From positions 472,958 through 536,957 of the forward strand of contig NZ_LVJN01000018.1 in NCBI RefSeq assembly GCF_002109495.1: a stretch of 64,000 bases of DNA, given 5' to 3'. Positions within the stretch are counted from its first letter, which is position 1. Each line of letters begins with the position of its first letter. The translations under genes were made by a program, and so were the position numbers. Source of the stretch: Magnetofaba australis IT-1. Its GTDB lineage: Bacteria > Pseudomonadota > Magnetococcia > Magnetococcales > Magnetococcaceae. A model generated the notes under the pieces. That model did not search any database. It was not told the origin of the DNA and worked only from the letters and a program-made list of their open reading frames with translations. Positions 25,656-36,691 of this stretch are shown here, piece by piece.

Positions 25656-28475
25656 ATGGCTGGTAAGCTGTCGATCATGGCCAAAATCAGTAGCCGACTG
25701 AGCATCCGGGTTACGTTCTTTATCATCAGCGGCATCATGGTCCTGCAGGCCGCTCTGGCCATTGACAGCGCCTGGAGTCTCAAAGCTCTGCAGCAGGATG
25801 ACGCCGCCACTATTAATGTGGCCGGGCGTCAGCGCATGCTCTCACAAAAGGCCGGTAAAGAGGCGTTTTTGACCATGTCCCTGCCGCTGGGCAGTGAAGC
25901 GCGCAGCGCCCAGCAGCAGTCGCTGGAGAACACGCTGGCGCTGTTTGAACGCTCCCTCAAAGCGTTGATCAGCGGCGGTCAGACCACCACCATCCTCAAC
26001 GCCAAAGACCAGACCAAACTGGTTACCATGGCCAAACCCTCGCCCGAGGGGAGCGCGGCGCTGCAGAAGGTCAACGCTATCTGGCAAGAGTACCAGGCCG
26101 TCATTCAAGAAGGGGTGTCGGCGCAGGATCTGGCCGCCATGCCCGGTTTGCGGGACAAGATCAATGGCGTCAGCCTGAAGCTGCTCAAGGAGATGCACGC
26201 CACGGTGGGGCTCATCGCCGGTGAGTCGCGCGCGCGTAAACACGCCGCGGTGGACGCCGCGTATTACGTCTCCATTGTGGTGGTGTTCCTGGGTCTGGTG
26301 TTGATCCTGGCTCTGGTGCTGTTCAATGAAGGGCTCAATGGTCAGATTCGCGTCATCAACAGCTATTTGGACCAGTTGGCCATCGGCGATCTGCGCAGTG
26401 ACCTGCGCACCACCTTCTCCCATGAATTGAATACCATTGTCCTTAAGATCAATGATATGGCCAAGCAGATGGGGTGGCTGCTGCGCACCATCGCGCTGCA
26501 TTCGCAGTCGGTCAAATCGGTGGTCGGCGAGATGGTGCCGCTGAAATCCTCCCTGTTTGAAGACGCTGAACGCTCCAAGACCCTGGTGCAGGAGGTGACG
26601 CTGGAGAACGATAAGCTGGATTCTGAGATCCAGCAGCTCAATGGCCACGTCAATAACGCGCGCCAAAGCATCGAAGAGGGCAACAAATCCTCGCGTTTGC
26701 TGGCGGGCAAGGTGAGCGGCATCGCCGAATCCGCCGAGCAGGCCAGCATCAACGTGAACACCATGGCTTCGGCCGCCGAGCAGATGACCTCCAATCTCAG
26801 TCAGGTGAATCAGAGCCTGGAGGTGACCAGTGAGTCGGTGCAGAACGTTTCTCAGGCCGTCGAAGCGCTGAACATGTCCCTGGATGAGGTGCGACAGCGC
26901 TGTCAGAGCGCCGATAAGCTTTCCGGTGAGGCCACGCAGAACGCCTCCAACACTCAGGCGGTGATGGAGAAACTGACCGAGCTGGTGTTCGAGATCGGCA
27001 AGAGCGCCAAGCAGATCAAGAATATCGCCGACCAGACCAATATGCTGGCGCTCAACGCCGCCATTGAAGCCGCCGGCGCCGGTGAGGCAGGCAAAGGCTT
27101 TGGCGTGGTGGCTAACGAAGTCAAGGAGTTGGCTGCGCAGACCGCAGAGGCCACCAAGTCCATCGAGTCGCAGATCAGCGCCATACAGGATGAGAGCTCC
27201 CAGGCGCAGAGCGCCAACCAGTCGGTGGTGGATGTCATTTCACAACTGGCGGGCACCAACCGCGCCATCACCGACTCGGTGGATGATCAGGCCGCTGGGG
27301 TCAGCGAGATCGCCGAATCGATCCAGACCGTGCGCCAATCCGCTCAAGAGGTGACGCGCAACGCCAACGAGCTCTCGGCGGCCGCTGAGGCGGTGGCGCG
27401 GGTGGCCATGGATGCCGCCACCAGTACGGCGGAGATCGCCAGCACCGCCACCGACGTGGCGCAGTTGGCCAGTAATGTGGCCAATCTGAGCGACGAAGCG
27501 CAGCAGCGCGCGGCCAATGTGGAGTTGGGCGCTGGCGAAATCTACCGCGCCTCCATTGTGGTGCAGAAGAAGATGATCGAGTCGCTGGAGCTGTCGCACT
27601 TCCTGCATGGCTCCATCGAGCACTCCGGCTTCCTCACCGATGTGATCGATGAATCGAGCCATGCCCTAAGCGACACAGAACGTGGTTTCTTGATCCCAGC
27701 CCCCCCCTTCAATGTATCGGAAGCCAAGGGCTGGCATCTGGAGTGGTTGGGTAAGCTTGAGGATGTGATCCGCGGACGGCAATCCCTGTTGCCGGAAGAG
27801 GTGACCAGCAGCAGAGAGTGTAAATTTGGCAATTGGCTGTATGGCGCCGGTCAGGAGAGCCTGGGCGAGATGAAGCTGTTCCAGGAGGTGGTGGACGTCC
27901 ATAACCGGATTCATGAAAAAGCCAAAGAGGTGGTGCGCCTTGCCGCCCATGATGATCCAGATGACGCGATCCAGGCGATGTCGCACTTTGCCGCGTTGCG
28001 CCGCGAACTGTTTGAGAAGCTCGATCAGCTCTATGTGAGCACCATGAGCCAGGAGGGGGACGTCGAGCGTGACTTCATGCCCTGGAACGACCACCTGGCC
28101 ACCGGCATCAAAGCCATGGACGCTGAGCATAAAGTGCTGGTGAAATTGATCAATGATGTCTATCGGCTAATGGTCTCCGGGGAGACCGGGCCGAAGGCGC
28201 ATGCGGTGCTGGATGAACTGGCCAGCTACACGGTCAACCACTTCAAGCACGAAGAGGAGATCATGAGCCAGCACAAATATCCGGTTCTGCCAGGCCACGC
28301 CAAACTACATGTGGATCTCACCGACCAAGTGCTGGCGTTCATCAAGGCGGTGAAGGCGGGTGAGGCCAATATCGACTTGGGCCTGATGAGCTTCCTCAAG
28401 GACTGGCTGACTACCCACATCATCGTGCAGGACAAGAAATACGGCGAATACATTCTGGAAGGCAAACAGCCGTGA
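25656..28475 (+). CDS. Methyl-accepting chemotaxis protein with PilJ-type sensor, CZB and hemerythrin domains
   Basis: A 939-residue receptor. An N-terminal helix (about 17-38) and a second at about 205-228 bound a periplasmic PilJ-type domain with [19 protein letters not shown]. The MCP signalling tip is at about 450-500 ([20 protein letters not shown]). Next comes a chemoreceptor zinc-binding (CZB) segment with [13 protein letters not shown] and [10 protein letters not shown] (about 690-740). The C-terminal bacteriohemerythrin (about 805-935) carries WNDH, DAEHK, HFKHEEE, PGHAKLH and TTHIIVQD, a full di-iron ligand set. It should sense oxygen or redox state as well as a periplasmic ligand. 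AGGGAGAG precedes the ATG. Confidence 0.93.
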   Translation: MAGKLSIMAKISSRLSIRVTFFIISGIMVLQAALAIDSAWSLKALQQDDAATINVAGRQRMLSQKAGKEAFLTMSLPLGSEARSAQQQSLENTLALFERSLKALISGGQTTTILNAKDQTKLVTMAKPSPEGSAALQKVNAIWQEYQAVIQEGVSAQDLAAMPGLRDKINGVSLKLLKEMHATVGLIAGESRARKHAAVDAAYYVSIVVVFLGLVLILALVLFNEGLNGQIRVINSYLDQLAIGDLRSDLRTTFSHELNTIVLKINDMAKQMGWLLRTIALHSQSVKSVVGEMVPLKSSLFEDAERSKTLVQEVTLENDKLDSEIQQLNGHVNNARQSIEEGNKSSRLLAGKVSGIAESAEQASINVNTMASAAEQMTSNLSQVNQSLEVTSESVQNVSQAVEALNMSLDEVRQRCQSADKLSGEATQNASNTQAVMEKLTELVFEIGKSAKQIKNIADQTNMLALNAAIEAAGAGEAGKGFGVVANEVKELAAQTAEATKSIESQISAIQDESSQAQSANQSVVDVISQLAGTNRAITDSVDDQAAGVSEIAESIQTVRQSAQEVTRNANELSAAAEAVARVAMDAATSTAEIASTATDVAQLASNVANLSDEAQQRAANVELGAGEIYRASIVVQKKMIESLELSHFLHGSIEHSGFLTDVIDESSHALSDTERGFLIPAPPFNVSEAKGWHLEWLGKLEDVIRGRQSLLPEEVTSSRECKFGNWLYGAGQESLGEMKLFQEVVDVHNRIHEKAKEVVRLAAHDDPDDAIQAMSHFAALRRELFEKLDQLYVSTMSQEGDVERDFMPWNDHLATGIKAMDAEHKVLVKLINDVYRLMVSGETGPKAHAVLDELASYTVNHFKHEEEIMSQHKYPVLPGHAKLHVDLTDQVLAFIKAVKAGEANIDLGLMSFLKDWLTTHIIVQDKKYGEYILEGKQP

Positions 28476-28576
28476 TCTATCCCATGGTGGCGGGAGAGGG
28501 ATTTTCCGTTGGCTGAGATGATGAGTGGTTGCGCAGCAGTGCGCGCAATGGCGTTGAGCAAGGTGGTTTGGCGCCC

Positions 28577-29746
28577 ATGAGCAGTCAGGACGCAGCCTTG
28601 TGGCCGGACGCGATGCGGGATGCCGAGGCGTTTTCGGAAAAGAGCTTCTTTCTGCGCGCGTTTCGCGGGCAGATCGTCGGCTTGGCGCTGCACCGCAACA
28701 GCGATCTCTCCCATGACTCGCTGTCGGTGCTGGCGCGCGCAGTGGAGGCGCTGGCGCTGGAGGGCGCGCGCGTGCTGATCCTTTGCGACGCCGAAGCGGC
28801 CCGTTTAGCCACCGACGCATTACGCCGATTCTCCCCGCAAATCACCCCGTGCGCCCTGGGTGCCTGGAGCGCGCCAGCTGAAGCGTTGGGCGCCCATGGC
28901 GCGTTGCAGGAGCTGTGGCGCGGGTTGCGCCGTCTGCTGGTGCTGGATCTGGAGCAGGGCGCGCCCGCCGGGGACTACTTCGCCCGCTTGGGACGTTTTG
29001 TCGGCGCGCTGCGTCTGAAGCGTCTGTTGCTGTGCGACGCTGATGCGACTCTACCGGGCGCGGTGGGCGATGTGGGGTTTGTCAATCTGGGCCGCCTGGA
29101 GCAGATGGCTGAAGAGCCCGGCGCGCGTCAACCGCTGCTACGCGCCATCCACGCCATGCTGTGCGGCGGTGTGGATGCGGTAAGCCTCTGTTGTGTGGCG
29201 GACATCGAAGCGGAGCTGTTCACCTACCAGGGGCACGGTGTATTCTTCTCGCCGCGCCACTACTGTCAGGTGCGTGCGCTGGGCATCAACGATTACGCCG
29301 AGGTCGAACGACTGGTGCGGCGCGGTGAGCGCGAAGGCTATCTGATGCCGCGCCCCATGTCGCACCTGCTGGCGCTGTTTACAGACGGCGTGGGCGCGTT
29401 TGTCGCCGGGCGCAATCTGGCGGGGGTGGCGGGACTGTTGTGTGAACCCTACGCCGACCAGGGCGCTGCAGAGGTGATCTCCATCTATGCGCTCACGCGC
29501 TATAAGGGGGAAGGCATCGGCGGGCGCTTGCTGACGCAACTGGCCGAGCAGGGTCGCGCTGCGGGACTGCGCGCGCTGTTCGCCAGTACGCAGAGTTCCG
29601 GCGTGTTGGCGTTTTTTCAGCGCAATGGGTTTGTCGAAGTCCCCACCGATGCGTTGCCAGCGGCCAAGTGGCGTGATTATGACCCGCAACGGCGCAAGAG
29701 CGCCCATTGCGTATGGATGGATTTGGACGCACCAGGAGGCGAGTGA
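28577..29746 (+). CDS. N-acetylglutamate synthase-like protein (ArgA type)
   Basis: A 389-residue protein. The N-terminal 250 residues align loosely with the amino acid kinase-like half of ArgA (SFFLRAFRGQIVGLALHRN at residue 30). The C-terminal GNAT half has LGINDYAEVERLVRRG, YKGEGIGGRLLTQL for acetyl-CoA and the ArgA-like end LPAAKWRDYDPQRRKSAHC. ArgA acetylates glutamate in the first step of arginine synthesis. The kinase-like part is quite diverged, so the function is probable rather than certain. The ATG at 28577 is chosen over an upstream frame start; thiO follows after 2 bases. Confidence 0.75.
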   Translation: MSSQDAALWPDAMRDAEAFSEKSFFLRAFRGQIVGLALHRNSDLSHDSLSVLARAVEALALEGARVLILCDAEAARLATDALRRFSPQITPCALGAWSAPAEALGAHGALQELWRGLRRLLVLDLEQGAPAGDYFARLGRFVGALRLKRLLLCDADATLPGAVGDVGFVNLGRLEQMAEEPGARQPLLRAIHAMLCGGVDAVSLCCVADIEAELFTYQGHGVFFSPRHYCQVRALGINDYAEVERLVRRGEREGYLMPRPMSHLLALFTDGVGAFVAGRNLAGVAGLLCEPYADQGAAEVISIYALTRYKGEGIGGRLLTQLAEQGRAAGLRALFASTQSSGVLAFFQRNGFVEVPTDALPAAKWRDYDPQRRKSAHCVWMDLDAPGGE

Positions 29747-29748
29747 GC

Positions 29749-30861
29749 ATGGAGCGCGCAATTATCATCGGCGCGGGCGTGATGGGTACGGCCTGCGCCC
29801 TGCGTCTGCTGCAAGCAGGCTATGCGGTGACCCTGTTGGAGAAGTCTCTGCCCGGCGCCGAGTCATCGGCGGCGGCGGCGGGCATTCTCGGCGCCCAGTC
29901 GGAAGTGTCCTCGGCGGGCCCGTTCCTGGAGCTGTGTGTGGCCAGTCGCGCGCTGTTTCGCGATTTCGCCGCCGAATTGCGGGATCTGTCGCGGGTGGAT
30001 ATCAGCTATGAGGACTCCGGCGTGCTGGAAGTGGCGCTGGATCCCGCCGAGGGGCGGCTAGCCGCCGGACGCGCCGAGTGGATGCTGGATCGTGGTCTGA
30101 ATGTCGAGATCCTCGATCGCGACGAGGCGCGCAAGTTGGAGCCCGCCCTCTCTGAGAGCATCGTTGGGGCCAACTTCTATGCTGACGACCATCAGGTGGA
30201 TCCCATCCGTCTGGCGCAGGCGTTGGCGGGCGCTGTGGCGCATCTGGGCGGCGTGTTTCTCAGTGGCGAACGGGTGGTGAGTCTGCTCACCGAGGGCGAG
30301 CGCGCGGTGGGCGTGCGCACGCAGAATGGCGATCATCTGGCCGAGGTGGTGGTGGTGGCGGGGGGCGCCTGGAGCGCGCAGATCGCCGGATTGCCGCCGC
30401 TGCGCACCCAGGTCAAGCCTATGGCGGGACAGATTATTCAGGTGGAGACCCGCCCGCCGGTGTGCCAGCGGGTGATCTACGGCTATAAGGGCTACATCGT
30501 GCCGCGCGCCGACGGGCGCGTGTTGATGGGCTCCACACTGGAGGATCGCGGGTTCGACAAAGCGGTCACCACCGAGGGGTTGCAACGGGTTACCGGCATG
30601 GCGCTGGAGATGGCGCCGGGATTGGCCAAATCGCGCTTCGTGCAGGCGTGGTCGGGGTTGCGACCGGCAACGGCGGATGGGCAGCCGGTTCTGGGCGCCG
30701 GGCCGCTGGACGGGCTCTTTTTCGCCACCGGGCACTATCGCAACGGCATTCTCATGACCCCCATCACCGCGCAGATCATTGCGGATCTGGCGCAGGGTCG
30801 CGCGCCAGCATTGGATATCGCGCCGTTTGCGCCGCAACCGCTGGTCGATGCCGAGTCATGA
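29749..30861 (+). CDS. thiO: Glycine oxidase ThiO-like FAD enzyme
   Basis: A 370-residue DAO-family flavoprotein. FAD-binding motif IIIGAGVMGTACALRLLQAG lies at residue 4. Later blocks are SSAAAAGILGAQSE, KPMAGQIIQVE, and the C-terminal WSGLRPATADGQPVLG plus FATGHYRNGILMTPIT, which are typical of ThiO and related D-amino acid oxidases. ThiO makes iminoglycine for the thiazole of thiamine. AGGAGG precedes the ATG. No other thiamine gene is next to it, so a general glycine or D-amino acid oxidase is possible. Confidence 0.82.
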   Translation: MERAIIIGAGVMGTACALRLLQAGYAVTLLEKSLPGAESSAAAAGILGAQSEVSSAGPFLELCVASRALFRDFAAELRDLSRVDISYEDSGVLEVALDPAEGRLAAGRAEWMLDRGLNVEILDRDEARKLEPALSESIVGANFYADDHQVDPIRLAQALAGAVAHLGGVFLSGERVVSLLTEGERAVGVRTQNGDHLAEVVVVAGGAWSAQIAGLPPLRTQVKPMAGQIIQVETRPPVCQRVIYGYKGYIVPRADGRVLMGSTLEDRGFDKAVTTEGLQRVTGMALEMAPGLAKSRFVQAWSGLRPATADGQPVLGAGPLDGLFFATGHYRNGILMTPITAQIIADLAQGRAPALDIAPFAPQPLVDAES

Positions 30862-31190
30862 GTGAATTTGACCCGCCGCAGATGGATGCGTTGTTGATCA
30901 GCGCCGATCCCGACCATATCGAGCGGGAGCGGCGCAAGGCCAAGGAGCTCAAACGCACGGCGTGGTGGCGCAATCGCAAGGGGCGTGGCCAGTGCTACTA
31001 CTGCAAGCGCCGTTTCCCCCCGGCAGAGTTAACCCTGGACCACATTACGCCGCTGGTGCGCGGCGGCCGCACCAGTAAGGCCAACTGCGCCCCTGCCTGC
31101 CACGAGTGCAACCAGCACAAGCGCAATCTGCCCGCCGAGGCGTTTAAGGCGTGGTTGCAGGAGCGCTTGGATGAGACGTCAACCGATTAA
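30858..31190 (+). CDS. HNH endonuclease family protein
   Basis: A 110-residue protein with an HNH fold: CYYCKRRF near residue 47, LDHITPLVRGGRTSKANCAP near residue 60 (D-H and N), and CHECNQHKRN near residue 83. The two CxxC pairs bind zinc. A basic, helical N terminus (ERRRKAKELKRTAWWRNRKG) could contact nucleic acid. Its start overlaps the thiO stop (ATGA), so it is co-translated with metabolic genes, and its role is not obvious. No restriction or phage genes are nearby. Confidence 0.82.
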   Translation: MSEFDPPQMDALLISADPDHIERERRKAKELKRTAWWRNRKGRGQCYYCKRRFPPAELTLDHITPLVRGGRTSKANCAPACHECNQHKRNLPAEAFKAWLQERLDETSTD

Positions 31191-34100
31191 GGCTCACCAT
31201 CTTTACGGAAAGCGCGCAGGATGCGCGCGCCCTCTTCCAGATCATAGATCGACAGGCGCTCATCAATGCGTTGCGCCACCGAACGCTCCGCTGGACTGAG
31301 CGGCAGTTGCTTGATTTTATGAAGCAAACTCTCCGCTTCAATATCATAGTTTTCCAATAGTTCTAGCAGCGTTTTCCAGTGTGCGGCATGGGGATCGAGC
31401 GTGCTCTGCAATGCAGGCGCACTCTCTTGAGTCTGATGGTTGGGTTGGGCGTTTGCAGCGCTGGGTTTGCCTGCAAGGTAATCCGTGATAGCGCTTTGCA
31501 CCCGCGCCATCTCCTGGCGCATGCTCGCCAATATAGCCTCGGCTTGTTGCGGCGTTTCCGATTTTAAACACAGCTCCAGAGCATCCGCCGCCTTTTGCAT
31601 GGTGCTGGCGCCGAGATTTCCCGCCACCCCTTTGAATCCGTGAGCCTGTTGCGCCGCCTCGAGCCACCGCTGTTGCGCCAGGGCTTGCTCAACGTGTGTC
31701 ATCATTTCGCTGTAAGCCTGCGGCAAACGTTGCAGCATCGACGCATAGAGACCCCGGTTGCCGCCCAGTCGGTGGAGCGCAGGTTCGGTTTGCAACGCCA
31801 GGCCCTGCTGGGTGTGTTGGCTGGCGCCAGCATCAGGGGCCTGGGCCCCGTCGAGCGGCGTCTGTGGCGCGTGCGCACTGCTGGTCTGTGGCGGACGCAT
31901 CCAGCGCGCCAACTTTTCGAACAGCTCTTCTGGATCAATGGGTTTGGCGATGTGATCGTTCATGCCGACCGACAAGCTGCGTTCTCGGTCGCCGGTCATG
32001 GCGTTGGCGGTCAGGGCGAGAATGGGCAGATTTTTGAAACGCTCATTGTGACGAATGATTTGGGCGGCCTCATACCCGTTCATCACCGGCATCTCAATAT
32101 CCATCAGCACCACATCAAACGGGCGCGCTTTGAGCTTATCGATGGCCTCTTGGCCATGGGCGGCGCTCTCCACGCGGAATCCGCCCAAGCCCAGGATTTC
32201 GGCGGTCATGTGGCGATTGATCTCATGGTCTTCCACCAGCAGCACCCGCGCGCCGCGCAGGGCGCGCACCGCTTCGCTTTGCCACGCCGGGGTTTTGGTG
32301 GTGGCGGGCGTCGGCGCGATGGTGGGGCTTAAGGCGGCGTCCAGGGCGCGATGCAGCCCATCCAAAAGGGTCGGTTTGAGCAGTGTGGCGCTGGGCGCCG
32401 ACGGCAGTGTGGAGAGTTCGTTGCTCAATTGGCGCGGTGAGATACAGATCCAAGGGGCGTCATTGTGTTCACACAGCGCGATCAACTCGGGGCAATCGTC
32501 CTGCTCCAGCACGCGCCAGTCGATGAACACCACATCGGGATAGGCGCGTTGCGTCTGCAGCCAATGCACGCCTTGGGCGGCGCTGGCGCAAATGACCGGG
32601 CGACAGCCCAATTGCGCCAATAGATCGCGTATGATCGCCGCCGAGTGGGGGCGGCCATCCACCACCAGGGCGGCGCTGTCCAACCAGCGCAGAGCCTGAT
32701 CATCGGTATGCGGCGGCGGAGAGAGGTCAATGCGCAGCGGCAACGCCACGGTAAACTCACTGCCTTGCCCCGGTTGACTGGCGGCTTCGATGTGGCCGCC
32801 CATCATCTGCGCCAACTGCTGGCTGATGGCCAGCCCCAAACCGGAACCGCCAAAGCGTCGCGTGGTGGAGTCATCGGCCTGCTCAAAGGGCAAAAACAGC
32901 TGTGCAATCTTCTCTTCATCGACGCCGATGCCGCTGTCTCGCACGGTAAAGCGCACCAACAAGGTAGGCCCCTGGGCGTCGCTGCGTTCGATCAATCCCA
33001 GGGATTGCACCTGCAGAAACACCTCGCCCTGCTCGGTGAATTTAATCGCGTTGGCGACCAAATTGGTGAGGATCTGCCCCACCCGCAATGCATCGCCAAT
33101 CAGGTGATCCGGCAGTTGCGGGTCGATGTGGAACAGCAGCTCCAGTTCCTTTTCTCGCGCCTTGAAACTGAGCAGGTTGGCCAGATTGTCCATCACCTCG
33201 CTCATGCGCAGGGGCGCGTAGTCCAATGTGAGCTTGCCGGATTCGATGCGGGAAAAGTCCAAAATATCATTGATGACGCCCAGCAGGGCGTTGGCGCTGC
33301 GCTGAATTTTGTTCAGGTAGCCGGATTGCTGCTCCGATTCGGCCCTCTCCAGGGCCAGATGACACAAGCCGATGATCGCGTTCATGGGGGTGCGGATTTC
33401 ATGGCTCATGTTGGCCAGAAACACGCTTTTCGCCTGGTTGGCGCTCTCGGCCTCGCGACGGGCGCGTTTGAGCTCCTCTTCCAGACGTAACCGGTCGCTG
33501 ATGTCATTGACTAAAGAGGCGATGCCCAACACCGAGCCATCGGGATTTTTCAGAATGGTGTTGAACCATTCGCATTGAATGATGCGCCCGCTGCGGGTGA
33601 CGTTTTCGATGATCACCTTGAGCGCGCCATCGCCTTCCCACAACTCTTTGACGTACATTTCGATGCGCGGGCGCTCATGGGCGGGCGCCAGCAGCTCCAT
33701 GCCGTTGCGACCCAACGCCTGCTCGGCGGTAAAGCCAAAAACATCGGCCGCCGCGGCATTCCACTGAATGCAGTTGAGTTCTGCGTCCCACATGATGGCG
33801 GCCAGCGGCGTATGCTCCAGGTGCAGGGAGAGGCGCTGTTCACTCAGCAAAAGCGCTGCATTGCGCTCGGCAATGGCCTGCTCCAGCCACTCCACGCGAG
33901 AAAGTTGCTCCAAGCGGGTTTGCAGCGTCTCCACCAGGCTGGAGAAGGCAAAGGCGTGGTTACGGTAGCGGGTGGCCTGGGCGTCATCATTGGCGATGAA
34001 AGCCACAGCGACGAGGGCGTCTTGCAGGTGCACCGGCAGCACATAGCCGTCGCACACCTGCTGTTGCGCCGGGCAGGGAATGCTCTGTTTCATCGACGCG

Positions 34101-34489
34101 TGTTGCGCTGCGGTCAGATCGCAATAGGGTTCGGCCTCATCCAGCAGGGTTTTCCATGGGGCGTCAAACGGGATGTGCGGCAGCGGTTCGCCTGTGGGCG
34201 AGGCGTGGATACAGCGCGCTTCCTGGACGATCAGCGTATCGTTTTCCACGCGCAAGTAGGCGCAGAAGGGCAGGTTTTTAAACGCCGAAAGGCTCTCGAT
34301 AAAGGTGCTGATGGCGCGTTCGCTGGTCTCTTCCAAGCTCAGTTTTTCCGCCATCAGTCGCTGATGCAACACGGTATCTGCTTCACTGGCCAGTTCAGCG
34401 TTCTCTTTTTTCAACTCGGCGTTGCGCTGCTTGAGGCGCTCGATCTGCTCTCTGAGCGCGGCGGCGCTGTTGTCGTGGGCGTCGGTCAT
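31187..34489 (-). CDS. Hybrid sensor histidine kinase with PAS, two receiver-like domains and HPt
   Basis: A 1100-residue cytosolic kinase. An N-terminal coiled coil (about 10-60) leads to a GAF-like region, then PAS (about 220-340). HisKA has [17 protein letters not shown] near residue 375 and the ATPase domain has [15 protein letters not shown] and [14 protein letters not shown] degenerate receiver (about 620-730) precedes an intact receiver with [11 protein letters not shown] and [16 protein letters not shown]. The HPt (about 930-1030) has [13 protein letters not shown]. No transmembrane helices are evident. It overlaps the hydrolase gene by four bases. No partner response regulator is adjacent, so its output is unknown. 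Confidence 0.92.
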   Translation of the reverse strand: MTDAHDNSAAALREQIERLKQRNAELKKENAELASEADTVLHQRLMAEKLSLEETSERAISTFIESLSAFKNLPFCAYLRVENDTLIVQEARCIHASPTGEPLPHIPFDAPWKTLLDEAEPYCDLTAAQHASMKQSIPCPAQQQVCDGYVLPVHLQDALVAVAFIANDDAQATRYRNHAFAFSSLVETLQTRLEQLSRVEWLEQAIAERNAALLLSEQRLSLHLEHTPLAAIMWDAELNCIQWNAAAADVFGFTAEQALGRNGMELLAPAHERPRIEMYVKELWEGDGALKVIIENVTRSGRIIQCEWFNTILKNPDGSVLGIASLVNDISDRLRLEEELKRARREAESANQAKSVFLANMSHEIRTPMNAIIGLCHLALERAESEQQSGYLNKIQRSANALLGVINDILDFSRIESGKLTLDYAPLRMSEVMDNLANLLSFKAREKELELLFHIDPQLPDHLIGDALRVGQILTNLVANAIKFTEQGEVFLQVQSLGLIERSDAQGPTLLVRFTVRDSGIGVDEEKIAQLFLPFEQADDSTTRRFGGSGLGLAISQQLAQMMGGHIEAASQPGQGSEFTVALPLRIDLSPPPHTDDQALRWLDSAALVVDGRPHSAAIIRDLLAQLGCRPVICASAAQGVHWLQTQRAYPDVVFIDWRVLEQDDCPELIALCEHNDAPWICISPRQLSNELSTLPSAPSATLLKPTLLDGLHRALDAALSPTIAPTPATTKTPAWQSEAVRALRGARVLLVEDHEINRHMTAEILGLGGFRVESAAHGQEAIDKLKARPFDVVLMDIEMPVMNGYEAAQIIRHNERFKNLPILALTANAMTGDRERSLSVGMNDHIAKPIDPEELFEKLARWMRPPQTSSAHAPQTPLDGAQAPDAGASQHTQQGLALQTEPALHRLGGNRGLYASMLQRLPQAYSEMMTHVEQALAQQRWLEAAQQAHGFKGVAGNLGASTMQKAADALELCLKSETPQQAEAILASMRQEMARVQSAITDYLAGKPSAANAQPNHQTQESAPALQSTLDPHAAHWKTLLELLENYDIEAESLLHKIKQLPLSPAERSVAQRIDERLSIYDLEEGARILRAFRKDGEP

Positions 34490-35334
34490 TCCATATTCTT
34501 CGACGAAAGTTCGAGCTGGCTGAGAAATTCCGCCGCCAGCGTCGAGATTTGATTCGGGAGATCAATTTGGATGAAATGGCCGCCTTGAGGCAGGGTGTGC
34601 GTCTGCGCATGGGGGATGTCGCGGGCCAGATCGCTGATGATGTGAGCGCTCAAATAGGCGTCGGCGGCGCCGCGCACAAGCAGCGTGGGCAGCGTGATGC
34701 GTTGGAGTTGCGGTTGAATCTCGGTGAGGAGCCGGTTGTTGATGGCGCGAATGAGTTGGAAGAAGCCGCGTCTGCCCTCTTCGGAGGCGAATGGCGCCCA
34801 GAAGGCGTCGAGTAATTCTGCGGTCAGCAACTCCTTATGATACAGCGCATGGCGGATGACCAGACGCAACATGGAGCGATTCATCACCGCCTGCGCCAGA
34901 TGGCGAATGACCGGCGCGCGCATGGTGGTGATGGGTTGCACCGGCCAGTAATCGTAGCCGACTGGATTGATCAGGGTCAGGCTGCGCAGTCGCTGGGGAT
35001 GATCCACCGCCAGAATCTGCGCCACGCCGCCGCCGACGTCGTGGGCGACCAGATGCACGCTATCGATCTCCAGCGCATCGAGCAGCGCGACCATCAACAG
35101 CGCTTGGCCGCGAATGGAGTGGTCGGCGTGTTCAGGTTTTTCCGACGCGCCGCAGCCCAGCAGATCCGGCGCGATCAGGTCGAACCGATCCCTCATCCGG
35201 TCGATAATGGGATCCCACAGGAAGGAGTAGCTGGCGACTCCATGCAGCATCAGCACCGGCGCTCCATCGCCGCGACGGCGATAGGCCAGGCGTCTGCCTG
35301 CAGCATGAGCGAATCGATAGGGGGTCAAATCCAT
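34486..35334 (-). CDS. Alpha/beta-hydrolase
   Basis: A protein of about 282 residues with VLMLHGVASYSFLWDPII (oxyanion HG motif), a nucleophile elbow HLVAHDVGGGVAQILA near residue 90 in which the usual Ser of G-x-S-x-G is Asp (AHDVGG), and a C-terminal catalytic His in LPQGGHFIQIDLP. An Asp nucleophile is the pattern of haloalkane dehalogenase and epoxide hydrolase relatives. I start it at ATG 35334 (MDLTPYRFAH); in-frame starts at 35361 and 35430 exist. The stop overlaps the hybrid kinase start, so the two are coupled. Confidence 0.78.
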   Translation of the reverse strand: MDLTPYRFAHAAGRRLAYRRRGDGAPVLMLHGVASYSFLWDPIIDRMRDRFDLIAPDLLGCGASEKPEHADHSIRGQALLMVALLDALEIDSVHLVAHDVGGGVAQILAVDHPQRLRSLTLINPVGYDYWPVQPITTMRAPVIRHLAQAVMNRSMLRLVIRHALYHKELLTAELLDAFWAPFASEEGRRGFFQLIRAINNRLLTEIQPQLQRITLPTLLVRGAADAYLSAHIISDLARDIPHAQTHTLPQGGHFIQIDLPNQISTLAAEFLSQLELSSKNME

Positions 35335-35557
35335 AGGGCGCTTGCTGGGCCAAGTGTGCATTAAAACGGTTACGTTCCCAATACGATACGCCCCATTTTC
35401 GGGAATGTGTAGCGCTTTTCCCGACGGCAAAGGGCGTAATGTTTGTTAAAATGCCGCCTATTCGTCAGGATGGTGGCGTTGTTGACCGTCGAGTGTGAGC
35501 TGGGGTTCTTCAAGACGCAGCGCTGACTTGACGCGTTTGAGTGGCAAGAGGGGGCGT

Positions 35558-36691
35558 ATGACCAACGGCGTGAAGTCTGACGGCAGGCGTTGTGGCGGCG
35601 CATGGCGCAGTCTGTTCAGGCTGTGCGCGCGCACAGCTTTTTATGCGCTATTGGCGGCGCTGGCGCTAGGCGCGGCTAGCCCGCGCGTTGTGGCGGAGTC
35701 CGGTGCGCAGCAGGGTGCGCTGCAACCGCCTTCAATCCCCCCCCAGGCGCGCCAGCAGTGGGGTCGGGATCTGGCCGGGCCCAAGTTCTCCGATCCCAAC
35801 AAACCGCTTTCGGCGCCGCCTAGTTGGATGGCGCGGGGGATCGAATATGATGTCTGGGCCGATGGCGCCAATCTGGCCATGACCATGGATCAGCACCTCT
35901 ACTCCATGGTGGCGCCTTTCGCCAAGCGCTTTGAGGCCGAGCACGGCGTAAGAGTGGCGGTAAAGGAGGGGACCTGTAGCGTCTCCCAGGGACTGCTGGT
36001 GCGCAAGCGGGTGGACATGGGCGGTTTCTGCTGTCCGCCCGCCGCCAGCGACCGTTTGCCTGGGCTGCGTTTTCATACACTGGGGGTGTCGGCTCTGGCG
36101 CTCATTGTCCATCCCGACAATCCCATCGATGAACTGACCGTCGAACAGGCGCGCGCCATCTTCGCCGGTCGCATCCGTCACTGGCGTGATCTGCCCGTCC
36201 CCGCTGGGCGCAACCCGTTGGATCGTCCCATCTGGCCGGTATCGCGCCTGCATTGTAAACAGCGCCCGGGCCACTGGCGCGCCATTCTCGATCATGAGGA
36301 TCTGTTCTCGCCGCAGATGAACGAAGTGGGCAGTATTCCGGCCATGATCCACGAAGTGGCCAGTTTTCCTGACGCCATTGGCTATGAAGTGCTGTACGAC
36401 ATCGAGCGTTATGTCGGCAGCGAAGGACGCGTGAAAGTGCTGCGCATCGACGGGATGGACCCGCGCGACGATGCCCACCTGTTGGCGGCGCGCTACCCCT
36501 TCTACCGCGCCCACAATATCGCCCTGTGGGAGGATAAAGCGCTGCGTAAACCGTTGGCGCAGAGCTTTCTGGACGCCTTTGAAACCGACGTCACTCAAGT
36601 CGGCGACGCCTTTGGGGTGATTCCTGTGGGCGCGCTGCGCAAGGCTGGTTGGCGCTTTGTCGGCGGTGAATTGGTGGGAGAGCCGCCTTGA
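35558..36691 (+). CDS. PstS-like periplasmic substrate-binding protein
   Basis: A 377-residue exported protein. An N-terminal basic region and hydrophobic stretch (LCARTAFYALLAALALGAA, about 24-42) form a signal peptide. The mature part has PBP-like features: FAKRFEAEHGVRVAVKEGTC, VDMGGFCCPPAAS, VSALALIVHPDNPIDELTVEQARAIFAGRI with the following W, and a YPFYRAHNIALW segment near the end. PstS-type proteins bind phosphate or other oxyanions. Three Cys sit close to the binding-site loops, which is unusual. GAGGGGGCGT precedes the ATG. Its stop overlaps the kinase start, so it probably serves as a ligand-binding partner for that kinase. Confidence 0.78.
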   Translation: MTNGVKSDGRRCGGAWRSLFRLCARTAFYALLAALALGAASPRVVAESGAQQGALQPPSIPPQARQQWGRDLAGPKFSDPNKPLSAPPSWMARGIEYDVWADGANLAMTMDQHLYSMVAPFAKRFEAEHGVRVAVKEGTCSVSQGLLVRKRVDMGGFCCPPAASDRLPGLRFHTLGVSALALIVHPDNPIDELTVEQARAIFAGRIRHWRDLPVPAGRNPLDRPIWPVSRLHCKQRPGHWRAILDHEDLFSPQMNEVGSIPAMIHEVASFPDAIGYEVLYDIERYVGSEGRVKVLRIDGMDPRDDAHLLAARYPFYRAHNIALWEDKALRKPLAQSFLDAFETDVTQVGDAFGVIPVGALRKAGWRFVGGELVGEPP

